Below, in pieces: positions 42,250-50,468 of a DNA stretch of 64,000 nt; position 1 is the first letter of the stretch, and the number at the start of each line of letters is the position of its first letter. The notes under the pieces are model-generated. The model did no database searches and was not told the DNA's origin. It saw only the letters and a list, made by a program, of their open reading frames with translations. The stretch is from an uncultured Eubacteriales bacterium (GTDB taxonomy: Bacteria > Bacillota > Clostridia > Oscillospirales > Oscillospiraceae): assembly GCA_958402445.1 (NCBI GenBank), contig CATXTO010000003.1:1-64000 (forward strand). Reading direction: 5' to 3'. A program made the position numbers and the translations under genes.

Positions 42250-43405
42250 ACAAAAGCATGACGACGAAGAACAGAACAGGGTAATTGCGTTCCGGCATCC
42301 AGCCCGGGAGCGGCGCCGTTTGACCATCTTTTTGGTTTTTTTGGCGGTGCTGGCTCTGGCAATCGGCTTTTTCTTCGTGGACGGCGGCCGGAATTGGGAC
42401 CGGATTCAGCGGTTTTTCACCTATGGCGGGAAAGAGACCGTGACCTCCTTCGACAGTGCGGGCGCCAAGGCGCTGGCTGTTTTCCGGGGCGGGCTGGCCG
42501 TGGCCGACCAAGACGGGCTGACGGTCTACGACCAGAATGGCCGAGAGGAGTTCTTGGCGGCGATGAGCCTGTCGTCGCCCGCCGTCTGCGCGGCCGAGGA
42601 TTACATTCTGGGCTATGATGTGGGCGGGACCGCCCTGGCGCTGGTCAATAAATCCGGCCGGGCGGTGCTGCAGGATGCTGCCGAGGGGCGGCTGCTGGAC
42701 GCGGACCTGGCGCCGGACGGATATCTGTGTTTTACCAGCGCCGGCTCCAGCGCCAAGTCCGTTTTGTCCGTGTACAGCAAGAACCAGCGCAACAGCTTTA
42801 CCGTATATTCTGCCTCCCGCTATTTGACGGCCTGCACCGTGGCCCAGGGGGGCAAGATGGTCTGCGCCGTAGCCCTGGGGCAGAAGGACAATGTGTTCGA
42901 GAGCACGGCGGTGTTATACCGGACCGACACGGAGGAGCCTGTGGCGGAGGTTTCCCTGGGAAACCAGCTTATTTATGATCTGCGCTTCTGGGGCTCCGGG
43001 ACAGTCTGCGCTGTGGGAGAGGAACGCTTGGTGGTGTTTACCACCAAGGGGAAGGTCCTGGGTGAATATGCGTGCGCCGGCGTGGCGGCGTACAGCCTGC
43101 AAGGAGACGGCTTTGCCGCGCTACAGCTGCCCAGCGCCCAGGGCGGCAGCGGCTGGGACCTGGTGACCGTGGGCGAAAAGGGGCAGGAATTGGGCCGGGT
43201 CTCCGTGGCAGAGACGGGTATGCACCTGTCCGCCCAGGGAAAGTATCTGGCACTGCTCACGGCCACCGGTCTGTCCATTTACAGCCGTACGCTGCAGCTA
43301 TGGGCGTCGTCGCCGGACGCGGCGGGGGCGGACGGCGTGCTGATGTGCGCCGACGGCTCCGCGCTTCTGATAGAGGGTCAGACTGCCCGGCGGTATCTGC
43401 CGTAA
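42221..43405 (+). CDS. DUF5711 family membrane-anchored beta-propeller-like protein
   Basis: A 394-residue protein. A charged cytosolic N-terminus leads to one membrane segment (TIFLVFLAVLALAIGFFFVD, ~34-53); the outside part has repeated beta-rich units (ALAVFRGGLAVADQDGLTVY, YILGYDVGGTALALVNKSGR, FTTKGKVLGEYACAGVAAYS) reminiscent of a WD/PQQ-type propeller, the character of DUF5711. The frame overlaps truA by 29 bases if ATG 42221 is used; TTG 42242 has a purine-rich site (GGAAAGGCGG) at better distance and may be the true start. Function unknown; the neighbouring truA only suggests co-transcription. Confidence 0.8.
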   Translation: MERRFFPLDEQKHDDEEQNRVIAFRHPARERRRLTIFLVFLAVLALAIGFFFVDGGRNWDRIQRFFTYGGKETVTSFDSAGAKALAVFRGGLAVADQDGLTVYDQNGREEFLAAMSLSSPAVCAAEDYILGYDVGGTALALVNKSGRAVLQDAAEGRLLDADLAPDGYLCFTSAGSSAKSVLSVYSKNQRNSFTVYSASRYLTACTVAQGGKMVCAVALGQKDNVFESTAVLYRTDTEEPVAEVSLGNQLIYDLRFWGSGTVCAVGEERLVVFTTKGKVLGEYACAGVAAYSLQGDGFAALQLPSAQGGSGWDLVTVGEKGQELGRVSVAETGMHLSAQGKYLALLTATGLSIYSRTLQLWASSPDAAGADGVLMCADGSALLIEGQTARRYLP

Positions 43406-43412
43406 ATTTCAT

Positions 43413-43441
43413 CTGGACTTTTGGTCCAGGTATGTTATACT
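43413..43441 (+). promoter_or_regulatory. clpE-type gene promoter with inverted repeat
   Basis: TATACT at 43436-43441 is a good -10; 17 bases before it lies CTGGAC, a poor -35. That hexamer is the left arm of CTGGAC-TTTTG-GTCCAG (43413-43429), so a repressor or hairpin could act here. The direct-repeat CtsR box expected for clp genes is not seen. Confidence 0.5.
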
Positions 43442-43487
43442 GGACTGAAAAACCAGATGTGTTTCCGTTTAAACTAGGAGATTGATT

Positions 43488-45773
43488 ATGCAGCCGAAAT
43501 TATGTGTGAAATGTAAAAAAAATGTAGCCGTGGTCTTCATCACAAAGATGGAAAACGGCGTGACGCTGAACGAGGGGTACTGCCTCAAGTGTGCCCGGAG
43601 CCTGGGGATTCCCCAGATTGAGGACGCGGTGAAGCAGATGGGTATTTCTGACGACGATTTGGACGCCATCAGCGACGAGATGTCCAGCGTATTCGGCCAA
43701 AACCAGCCGGACGAGGGCGCAGAGGACGATGAAATAGAGAGCCAGACGGCGACCTTTCCCCTGCTGAACCAGCTTTTTGGCTCCGGGGACCGGAACGGGC
43801 GGCGGGAAATGGCGGAGAAAAATCCGCCCCAGGAAAAGGAGCCGCCCAAGCCAAAGACCAAAAAACACAAGTTTTTGGATACCTACTGCCTGAACCTCAC
43901 AGGCAAGGCAAGAGAGGGAAAGTTGGACAACGTGGTGGGCCGGGATGTGGAGACGCAGCGGGTGATTCAAATCCTCAACCGCCGGCAGAAGAACAACCCC
44001 TGCCTCATTGGAGAGCCAGGGGTTGGCAAGACTGCCATCGCGGAGGGCCTGGCCCAGCGGATCGCCGCGGGACAGGTGCCGTTTAAGCTGCGGGACAAGG
44101 AGGTCTATCTCCTAGACCTGACGGCCCTGGTGGCCGGCACCCAGTTCCGGGGGCAGTTTGAGAGCCGGATGAAGAGCCTTATCGCAGAGGTGAAGGCCTG
44201 CGGCAATATTATTTTGGTCATCGACGAGGTACACAACCTGGTGGGAGCCGGCGATGCCGAGGGCTCTATGAACGCCGCTAACATTCTGAAACCCGCCCTG
44301 TCCAGGGGGGAGATTCAGGTTATCGGCGCCACAACCTTCCAGGAATACCGAAAGTATATTGAGAAGGACGCGGCCCTGGAGCGGCGGTTCCAGCCTGTGA
44401 CCGTGGCGGAGCCCAGCCTCTCTGAGGCGGTGGAAATCATGAAGGGCGTGGCCCATTACTACGAACAGTTTCATGGGGTGGCCATTTCCCCGGAGATCGC
44501 CCGGCAGTGCGTGGTGCTCTCCGAGCGGTATATCACAGACCGGTTTTTGCCGGACAAGGCCATCGACCTGCTGGACGAGGCTTGCTCCGACGTCAATCTG
44601 CGCAACAAGGAGATTTCCCGGCTGGCGGAGCTGAAAAAGGAGCGGGACGACTACGAATTGGAGCTTCGGATTCTCACGGAGGACACGGAACAAGAGCACT
44701 ACGAGCGTCTGGCGGAGCTGCGCAGCCGCTTGTGCCGTCTGGCCGGAGAGATTGAGGAGCTGGACCAGCTGCCGCCGCCCCCTGTGACCATAGAAAACCT
44801 GGCCAGGATTATTGAGCTGTGGACGAAGATTCCCGCCAGCAAGATCCAGGCCCAGGAGTACGGCCAGCTCAAGAGTCTGGAGAGCCGCCTCAAGGCCCGC
44901 ATTGTGGGCCAGGACGAGGCGGTGGAGGCGGTGAGCCGGGCCATCCGCCGGAACCGGGTGGGAATCTCCCCCAAAAAGCGGCCCGTGTCCTTTATCTTTG
45001 TCGGGCCCACCGGCGTGGGCAAAACCGAGCTGGTGAAATGCCTGGCCGACGAGATGTTCGACACAGTGGATTCCCTCATCCGGCTGGACATGTCCGAGTA
45101 TATGGAAAAGCATACGGTCTCCAAACTCATCGGCTCGCCTCCGGGGTACGTGGGTTACGATGAGGCGGGACAGCTCACCGAGAAAATCCGCCGACGGCCC
45201 TACAGCGTGGTCCTGTTCGACGAGATCGAAAAGGCCCATCCCGACGTGCTCAACGTGCTGCTTCAGGTGCTGGACGACGGTAGAATCACCGATGCCCAGG
45301 GACGCACCGTCAATTTTGAAAATACCATTATCGTCATGACCTCCAACGCTGGCTCTGATCGGAAGGGCGGCTCCGTGGGCTTCGGCCGCACCGTCTCGGA
45401 GCAGCAGAAGGAGTCCACGATGAAGGCCCTGAAGGAGTTCCTACGGCCGGAATTCCTCAACCGGGTGGACGAGGTGATTTGCTTCAATCACCTGTCCGAG
45501 GAGCACTTCCGGGCCATCGCGGAGATTATGCTCTCGGAGTTGAAGACCGCCCTGAACGAGCGGGGGCTTCAGTTGCGATGGACCGCGGAGCTGGACGACT
45601 ACCTGACCCAAAAGGCCTTTTCCGTGGTATACGGCGCTCGGAACCTCCGCCGGAGTATCCAGCGGGATCTGGAGGACCCCATCGCCGAGCGTATCATCGA
45701 CAGCTTTGAAAGCCCCATCACGGTCATCACCGTGGCGTTGGAGGGGGACCGGCTACGGCTGGATGTGGAATAA
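43488..45773 (+). CDS. clpE: ClpE-type Hsp100 ATPase with N-terminal zinc finger
   Basis: A 761-residue class I Clp ATPase. The N-terminus is a zinc finger, LCVKCKKNV (Cys6, Cys9) and YCLKCARSLG (Cys32, Cys35), as in ClpE/McsA, in place of the Clp N-domain. After an acidic linker come AAA1 with GEPGVGKTAIAEGLAQ and EVHNLVGAG, a short coiled middle region, and AAA2 with GPTGVGKTELVKCLAD, EIEKAHPDVLNVLL and sensor-2 YGARNLRR. Family knowledge: it unfolds damaged proteins for ClpP. ClpP-binding loop [LIV]G[FL] appears as VGFGR in SVGFGRTVSE. ATG 43488 follows ACTAGGAG. It could be named clpC by automated tools, but the zinc finger fits ClpE. Confidence 0.9.
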   Translation: MQPKLCVKCKKNVAVVFITKMENGVTLNEGYCLKCARSLGIPQIEDAVKQMGISDDDLDAISDEMSSVFGQNQPDEGAEDDEIESQTATFPLLNQLFGSGDRNGRREMAEKNPPQEKEPPKPKTKKHKFLDTYCLNLTGKAREGKLDNVVGRDVETQRVIQILNRRQKNNPCLIGEPGVGKTAIAEGLAQRIAAGQVPFKLRDKEVYLLDLTALVAGTQFRGQFESRMKSLIAEVKACGNIILVIDEVHNLVGAGDAEGSMNAANILKPALSRGEIQVIGATTFQEYRKYIEKDAALERRFQPVTVAEPSLSEAVEIMKGVAHYYEQFHGVAISPEIARQCVVLSERYITDRFLPDKAIDLLDEACSDVNLRNKEISRLAELKKERDDYELELRILTEDTEQEHYERLAELRSRLCRLAGEIEELDQLPPPPVTIENLARIIELWTKIPASKIQAQEYGQLKSLESRLKARIVGQDEAVEAVSRAIRRNRVGISPKKRPVSFIFVGPTGVGKTELVKCLADEMFDTVDSLIRLDMSEYMEKHTVSKLIGSPPGYVGYDEAGQLTEKIRRRPYSVVLFDEIEKAHPDVLNVLLQVLDDGRITDAQGRTVNFENTIIVMTSNAGSDRKGGSVGFGRTVSEQQKESTMKALKEFLRPEFLNRVDEVICFNHLSEEHFRAIAEIMLSELKTALNERGLQLRWTAELDDYLTQKAFSVVYGARNLRRSIQRDLEDPIAERIIDSFESPITVITVALEGDRLRLDVE

Positions 45774-46076
45774 CGCGGAAGGCCGGGTAAGGCGTACAAT
45801 GGGCAGAGGCGTTCACCTCTGCCCCAGTTCGCCCAAAACCCTCGCAGAGTCGTCGCCCGGAGGCGGCGAAAAATACAGTCGGTTTCTACCGCGGCGTGTA
45901 CGTGGCGGGAAATACATTTCACCCTGCAAGTGTGCGAATTGTACCCCATAGCCGTGCAATTCTTGCGCGCGGCGGGGTGCTATCTCTTTGCCGAAAAGTC
46001 CCAATGGACTTTTCGGCAGCCCGGGCAGAGACCCTAGCCTCTGCACTGGGCAGATGTTCATCAGGAGGAGTCTGAA
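45774..46076. other. 303-base intergenic region with several strong hairpins
   Basis: No gene. Stems seen: GGGCAGAGG/CCTCTGCCC (45798-45824), GAATTG/CAATTC (about 45934-45961), and GCCGAAAAGTCC-CAAT-GGACTTTTCGGC (45991-46018), then GCAGAGACCCTAGCCTCTGC (46024-46043). None is followed by a U-run. A ribosome site (AGGAGGAG) ends the region before ATG 46077. Confidence 0.5.
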
Positions 46077-47018
46077 ATGGAATTTAAAAAGAGAGAGTTT
46101 TATGGCCTGCTGATTCAGGGGGACCTACATGGAGCCGTGGATTACCTGGCCCCGTTCCCCGAGCAGCAGGAGCTGCTGGAGCGATACCAGGCGGTTTTTA
46201 ACCGGGGCGAGGTACTGCGACGCTCCGACAACATGCTCGTCAATCAGGTAGACGCCGTGTTTCAGTCCTATTACCGGGCGGTGTTCTGGCAGAAAGCGCC
46301 GGATCGGGAGGCGCGGAGTGCGCTGGCGGCCGACCTGGCCCGGCTGGCGGGGCTGACCCTGGCGTCTGCAGCGCCGCTGGACGAGCGGCTGGACTGTGCG
46401 GAGCAACGGGTGGCCGAGCTGGTGGAGGCGGAGGGCTTCCACTATCTGGGTGGCGAGACCTCCGGCTGGTTCGGCCCGTACATTTGGAAAACCAATGAGA
46501 CCACGGTCTATCAGGTAGAGCTGCCCCGGGACCAGATTGAGGTTCCCGTTACCATGATGAAGGAGTTTGTTTCCCGGAGCTGGCTGGATTTTTTGTCCTT
46601 CGGCCAGGTGGGCACCGGCGGCTGGACCAAGGAGGACGGGCTGTACTGCGTGTGGAAGGCGTACAAAGAGAATTTAAACACGCCGAGCTTCCAGATCACC
46701 TTCCTCAAACACGAGGGCCAACACAAGCTGGACATGACGCAATACGGGGTAACGGATTCCACCTTGCTTGAGTATCGGGCCAAGCTGGTGGAGCTGATCT
46801 ACTACCCCGACCTCACGACGCTGCAAGGCTTTCTGGCCGAGGCCAACGGCAACAACTCCAAAAACGCCCACGCCATGGCGGCCTATCAGATTGTTACGGA
46901 GTTGACCCGGCGGCTGTTTGGCGTGGCGGAGGCGCCGCCGCTGGCCTGGGAGGGGAAAGAAGACGCCGTACGCAATGCGGCGCGAACCCTGTATGAGGAG
47001 TCGTATCAATCGAGATGA
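46077..47018 (+). CDS. Uncharacterised protein with HExxH zinc-protease motif
   Basis: A 313-residue cytosolic-looking protein without signal peptide. FLKHEGQHKLDM puts HEGQH at residues 212-216, the zinc-binding HExxH pattern of metallopeptidases, and LLEYRAKLVELIYY follows with Glu232 as a possible third ligand or structural acid. The N-terminal half is helical (EQQELLERYQAVFNRGEVLR) and includes GETSGWFGPYIWKTNETTVY. I do not recognise a named family. GAGGAGTCTGAA precedes ATG, and the stop overlaps the next gene by four bases (ATGA), so the two proteins probably work together. Confidence 0.7.
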   Translation: MEFKKREFYGLLIQGDLHGAVDYLAPFPEQQELLERYQAVFNRGEVLRRSDNMLVNQVDAVFQSYYRAVFWQKAPDREARSALAADLARLAGLTLASAAPLDERLDCAEQRVAELVEAEGFHYLGGETSGWFGPYIWKTNETTVYQVELPRDQIEVPVTMMKEFVSRSWLDFLSFGQVGTGGWTKEDGLYCVWKAYKENLNTPSFQITFLKHEGQHKLDMTQYGVTDSTLLEYRAKLVELIYYPDLTTLQGFLAEANGNNSKNAHAMAAYQIVTELTRRLFGVAEAPPLAWEGKEDAVRNAARTLYEESYQSR

Positions 47019-47728
47019 TAACAAAAAAAGAACAAGCTTTTCACTTTTTTTCCCGGGACCCGGTGCTGTATGTGAGCCTGTCCGAGCCATTGCGCCTGGG
47101 CCGGGCGCAGGTAGTTGCCTGCAGCGATATGGGGGTTTTGCTGTGCCATGACACAGACCTTTTGATGCTGGCAGCGGAATCCATGGAGGCGGCGGAGCCC
47201 CTGCTGGCGGCTTGGAACCGGCCCATGCAGGAGATAACCGTGGTGGGGACCACGCTGACCGATGACTTGATGGATCGGATGCAATTGCAGATGAGTAGCC
47301 GCTGTTACCAGGCGGTATACTGCAAAGAGGAACGCTTGCCGGTGCATGCCGATATCCGGCAGTTGGATCTGTCCTATTTCCAGGCGGTGCTGGAGGGATA
47401 CAGCCTGTTTCAAGATCCGGACTATGTGGACAACCGCCTGCGGTCCGGTGTGGTCTACGGAGCTTTCGTGGACGGGACCCTGGCGGGATTCGTTGGGGAG
47501 CACCGGGAGGGCAGCATGGGCATGCTGGAGGTATTCCCAGCCTACCGGGGCCGGGGCCTGGCGGTGGCGCTGGAGAGCTTTCAGATCAACCGGTATTTGT
47601 CCGAGGGTCGTGTGCCCTTTGACCAGGTGATTCTGGGCAACGAGATATCCATGGGCCTGCAACGGAAGCTGGGTCTGGAGCTCTCTCAGGAAACGGTTGC
47701 CTGGCTCTGGGCGGATGATGAGGCGTAA
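47015..47728 (+). CDS. GNAT acetyltransferase with extended N-terminal domain
   Basis: A 237-residue protein. The first ~130 residues form a separate domain, GRAQVVACSDMGVLLCHDT in part, of the kind found in FR47/GNAT two-domain proteins; the GNAT fold follows with VVYGAFVDGTLAGFVGEHRE (~150-169), GSMGMLEVFPAYRGRGLAVA (the acetyl-CoA loop YRGRGLA, ~178) and ILGNEISMGLQRKLGLELS (~211-229), in which the usual N-x-x-S helix is recognisable. Substrate unknown. Translationally coupled to the HEGQH protein. A repeat array follows 30 bp later. Confidence 0.85.
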   Translation: MITKKEQAFHFFSRDPVLYVSLSEPLRLGRAQVVACSDMGVLLCHDTDLLMLAAESMEAAEPLLAAWNRPMQEITVVGTTLTDDLMDRMQLQMSSRCYQAVYCKEERLPVHADIRQLDLSYFQAVLEGYSLFQDPDYVDNRLRSGVVYGAFVDGTLAGFVGEHREGSMGMLEVFPAYRGRGLAVALESFQINRYLSEGRVPFDQVILGNEISMGLQRKLGLELSQETVAWLWADDEA

Positions 47729-47756
47729 TTTCCGCGGGGCTCAATTAGAATCGTGC

Positions 47757-48310
47757 AGTGATAGGGGCGGCCATCGGCCGCCCCTATCGTTCTGTATGGA
47801 TCGCAGGTCGTTCTATATGCACCGCATCCTGTAGGGGCGAGCTGTGCTCGCCCGCCGCTCCCCTCGTAAAGGGCACCTGCGGCTTTGGCAGATGGACACG
47901 AGCGACCGCAGGTCGCCCCTACACCCTCTGAATCAGATCGCACTTTGTAGGGGCGTGCTTTGCACGCCCGCGGGCGACCCCAGGTCGCCCCTACACCCTC
48001 CAAATCAGATCGCAATTTGTAGGAGCGTGCTTTGCACGTCGGCGGGCGACCACAGGTCGCCCCTACACCCTCTGAATCAGATCGCACTTTGTAGGGGCGT
48101 GCTTTGCACGCCCGCCGGCGACCCCAGGTCGCCCTTACATTCACCAAATTTGATCGCACTCTGTAGGGACGAGCTGTGCTCGCCCGCCGTTCCCCTCGTA
48201 AAGGGCACCTGCGGCTTTGGCAGATGGACACGGGCGACCACAGGTCGCCCCTACACCCTCCGAATCAGATCGCACTGTATAGGGGCGTGCTTTGCACGCC
48301 CCTAGGCGGC
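47757..48310. repeat. Tandem array of the double-hairpin repeat
   Basis: Seven elements begin near 47761, 47832, 47948, 48019, 48092, 48163 and 48282. The regular ones alternate a GTGC hairpin (GGGGCGTGC-TTT-GCACGCCC) with a GACC hairpin (GGGCGACC-CCA-GGTCGCCC) and repeat about every 73 bases because the linker (CCCTCTGAATCAGATCGCAC) is conserved too. Two longer units (47832-47921, 48163-48257) carry the same insertion, CGTAAAGGGCACCTGCGGC. Conserved linkers rule out CRISPR. No gene is seen in 47729-48330. Confidence 0.9.
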
Positions 48311-48330
48311 CTTTGGCCGCGCCCACATCG

Positions 48331-50382
48331 CTAATTGAGGGCTACGGAGTCGTTCTGAAACAGGGTCCGGACCCGACGCCAGAGGGCCCTGGACTCCAGG
48401 GAATCTGTCTGGGCCTCCTGCGATTCAAACCAATGAACTGCGGCCTCCTGGGCCTTATGCAGCAGCTCCAGGTCCCAGCACAGGCCTGCGGACCGAAAGG
48501 AAGGCAGACCGTGCTGCCGGCGGCCCAAGAAATCCCCTGGACCCCGCAGCCTCAGGTCCTCCTCCGCGATGCGGAAGCCATCGCTGGTCTGGCAGAGAGT
48601 CCGCAGCCGCGTCAGAGTATCCGGATTCCGGCTGTTGGAGATGAGAATACAGTAGCTTTTTTCCCGCCCCCGGCCCACCCGGCCTCGAAGCTGATGAAGC
48701 TGACTCAGACCGAAGCGGTCCGCATCCTCCACCACCATCACCGTGGCATTGGGCACGTCTACCCCCACCTCAATGACGGTGGTGGCCACCAGAATCTGGT
48801 AATCCCCCAGGGAAAAGGCCTGCATTACTGCCTCCTTTTCTGCCCCCTTCATGCGTCCATGGAGCAGGCCAACCCGCAGGTCCGGGAAAATGGTTTTTTG
48901 CAGGGTTTCCGCCCAGACCTGGGCTGCCTTGCCGGATTCCACCTCGCCCTCCTCCACTGCCGGGCACACGATGTAGCACTGTCGGCCGGCGGTCACCTGT
49001 TTTCGCAGAAAAGCGTTAAGACGGGGCCGCAGGGCCTCTTGAATTAAAAATGTGTCGATCTTCTGCCGCCCAGGGGGCAGTTCCCGGATGGAGGACACCT
49101 CCAAATCCCCGTAAAGGATCAGGGACAGGGTCCTGGGAATGGGCGTTGCGGACATCACCAGCAGGTGGGCGTCCTCCCCCTTTTCCGATAGGGCCGCCCG
49201 CTGGGATACGCCGAACCGATGCTGCTCGTCGGTAATCACCAGGCCCAGCTTTCGAAAAGCAGTGGCCTGGGTCAGCAGCGCGTGGGTGCCGATCAAAAGG
49301 TCCGCCTGGCCGCTTTCAGCCAACGCCCGGACCTGCCGCTTCTCCGCCGCCGGCAGGGAGCCGGTGAGCAGGGCGCACCGAACGTCCAGGGGGTTTAACA
49401 GTCCCGACAGGAACCGGTAGTGCTGCTCCGCTAAAATCTCCGTGGGCGCCATGAGAGCCGCCTGGCTCCCGTTTTTCACGGCGCAATAGGCCGCCGCTGC
49501 GGCCACCACGGTTTTGCCGGAGCCCACGTCGCCCTGCACCAGCCGGTTCATGGGGACGCCTCGGGCAAAATCATGGAGGATATCCTCCATGGCGGCCCGC
49601 TGCCCCCCGGTGGGAGAGAAGGGCAGGGCCTGAAGAAATGCGCTCAGGTCCAGATTGCGATAGGGCGGAACCGCCTGCCGCGTCCGTCTGGCCCGCATCA
49701 GGCTCAGCCCGGCGGAGAAGAGGAAAAACTCCTCAAAGGCAAGCCGCCGGCGGGCCTGTTCCAGTTCCTGCTGGTCCCGGGGCTGATGGATGGCGCGGTA
49801 TGCGGCCCGGGCCTCCAGTATTCCGTACTGGGCTCGGACGGATTCCGGCAGAACCTCCGGCGGAGCGCCGCAATCCGAAAGAGCCTGGAGCACCGCCTTG
49901 GCCACGGTCTTGTTGGACAGGCCCGCGGTGAGGGGATAGACGGGCAGAATACGCCGGGTCATCAGTGGCGCCTCATCCGGACGCTCGAAGATCGGATTGG
50001 TCATCGCATAGCCGATAAAATCCCCGGAAACCGCGCCGTAGAAGATGTACTCCGCCCCATACTGGAGCTGCTCCGCGCTGTGACGCTGGTTAAAAAAGGT
50101 GAGATTCAGCCGGGCGGAGTGGTCCGCTACAGTGGCCTTCGTGATTTCCAGCCCCTTGCGGATAAAGCTGGTCCGGGGGGACGAAACCACCATGGCCCGA
50201 AAGCAGGCGGGCTGGTCCACCTCCAGGGAGGCGATGGGAACCAACTGGGTCCGGTCCTCGTATGCCCGGGGGAAGTGGCAAATCAGGTCCTCTATGGTCT
50301 GTATCCCCAGGGCCTGAAACTGCTTGGCCTTCGCCGGCCCGATGCCCCGGAGATATTGGATGCTGTCCGATAACTGCGGCAG
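48331..50382 (-). CDS. recG: ATP-dependent DNA helicase RecG, probable CTG start
   Basis: A ~683-residue helicase that rewinds forks and branched DNA. IQYLRGIGPAKAKQFQALGI opens the wedge domain; the helicase domains carry LVQGDVGSGKTVVAAAAAYC (Walker A, ~297), ITDEQHRFGVSQRAA (DEQH), VMSATPIPRTL (motif III) and QLHQLRGRVGRGREKSYCIL (motif VI). The open frame could extend to TTG 50445, but that codon lies upstream of the predicted transcription start. The best ribosome site (GGAAAGGGGG, 50391-50400) is eight bases before CTG 50382, in frame, two residues upstream of the conserved start; no ATG fits. Automated tools may begin it elsewhere. Confidence 0.93.
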   Translation of the reverse strand: MPQLSDSIQYLRGIGPAKAKQFQALGIQTIEDLICHFPRAYEDRTQLVPIASLEVDQPACFRAMVVSSPRTSFIRKGLEITKATVADHSARLNLTFFNQRHSAEQLQYGAEYIFYGAVSGDFIGYAMTNPIFERPDEAPLMTRRILPVYPLTAGLSNKTVAKAVLQALSDCGAPPEVLPESVRAQYGILEARAAYRAIHQPRDQQELEQARRRLAFEEFFLFSAGLSLMRARRTRQAVPPYRNLDLSAFLQALPFSPTGGQRAAMEDILHDFARGVPMNRLVQGDVGSGKTVVAAAAAYCAVKNGSQAALMAPTEILAEQHYRFLSGLLNPLDVRCALLTGSLPAAEKRQVRALAESGQADLLIGTHALLTQATAFRKLGLVITDEQHRFGVSQRAALSEKGEDAHLLVMSATPIPRTLSLILYGDLEVSSIRELPPGRQKIDTFLIQEALRPRLNAFLRKQVTAGRQCYIVCPAVEEGEVESGKAAQVWAETLQKTIFPDLRVGLLHGRMKGAEKEAVMQAFSLGDYQILVATTVIEVGVDVPNATVMVVEDADRFGLSQLHQLRGRVGRGREKSYCILISNSRNPDTLTRLRTLCQTSDGFRIAEEDLRLRGPGDFLGRRQHGLPSFRSAGLCWDLELLHKAQEAAVHWFESQEAQTDSLESRALWRRVRTLFQNDSVALN

Positions 50383-50433
50383 TGAGACCGCCCCCTTTCC
50401 ATAAATGATGCGCCTTGCGTCCTTTTCTCTAAT

Positions 50434-50462
50434 AGTATAGCGCAAAGCGCGACGGGGGGCAA
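50434..50462 (-). promoter_or_regulatory. Promoter of recG
   Basis: On the minus strand TTGCCC, 17 bases, TATACT; transcription would begin about 50427. Confidence 0.7.
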
Positions 50463-50468
50463 GCGGGA

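Noticed and set aside
47757..48310. CRISPR array
   Set aside because: Period and palindromes suggest one at first, but the spacers are also conserved and no cas genes are near.
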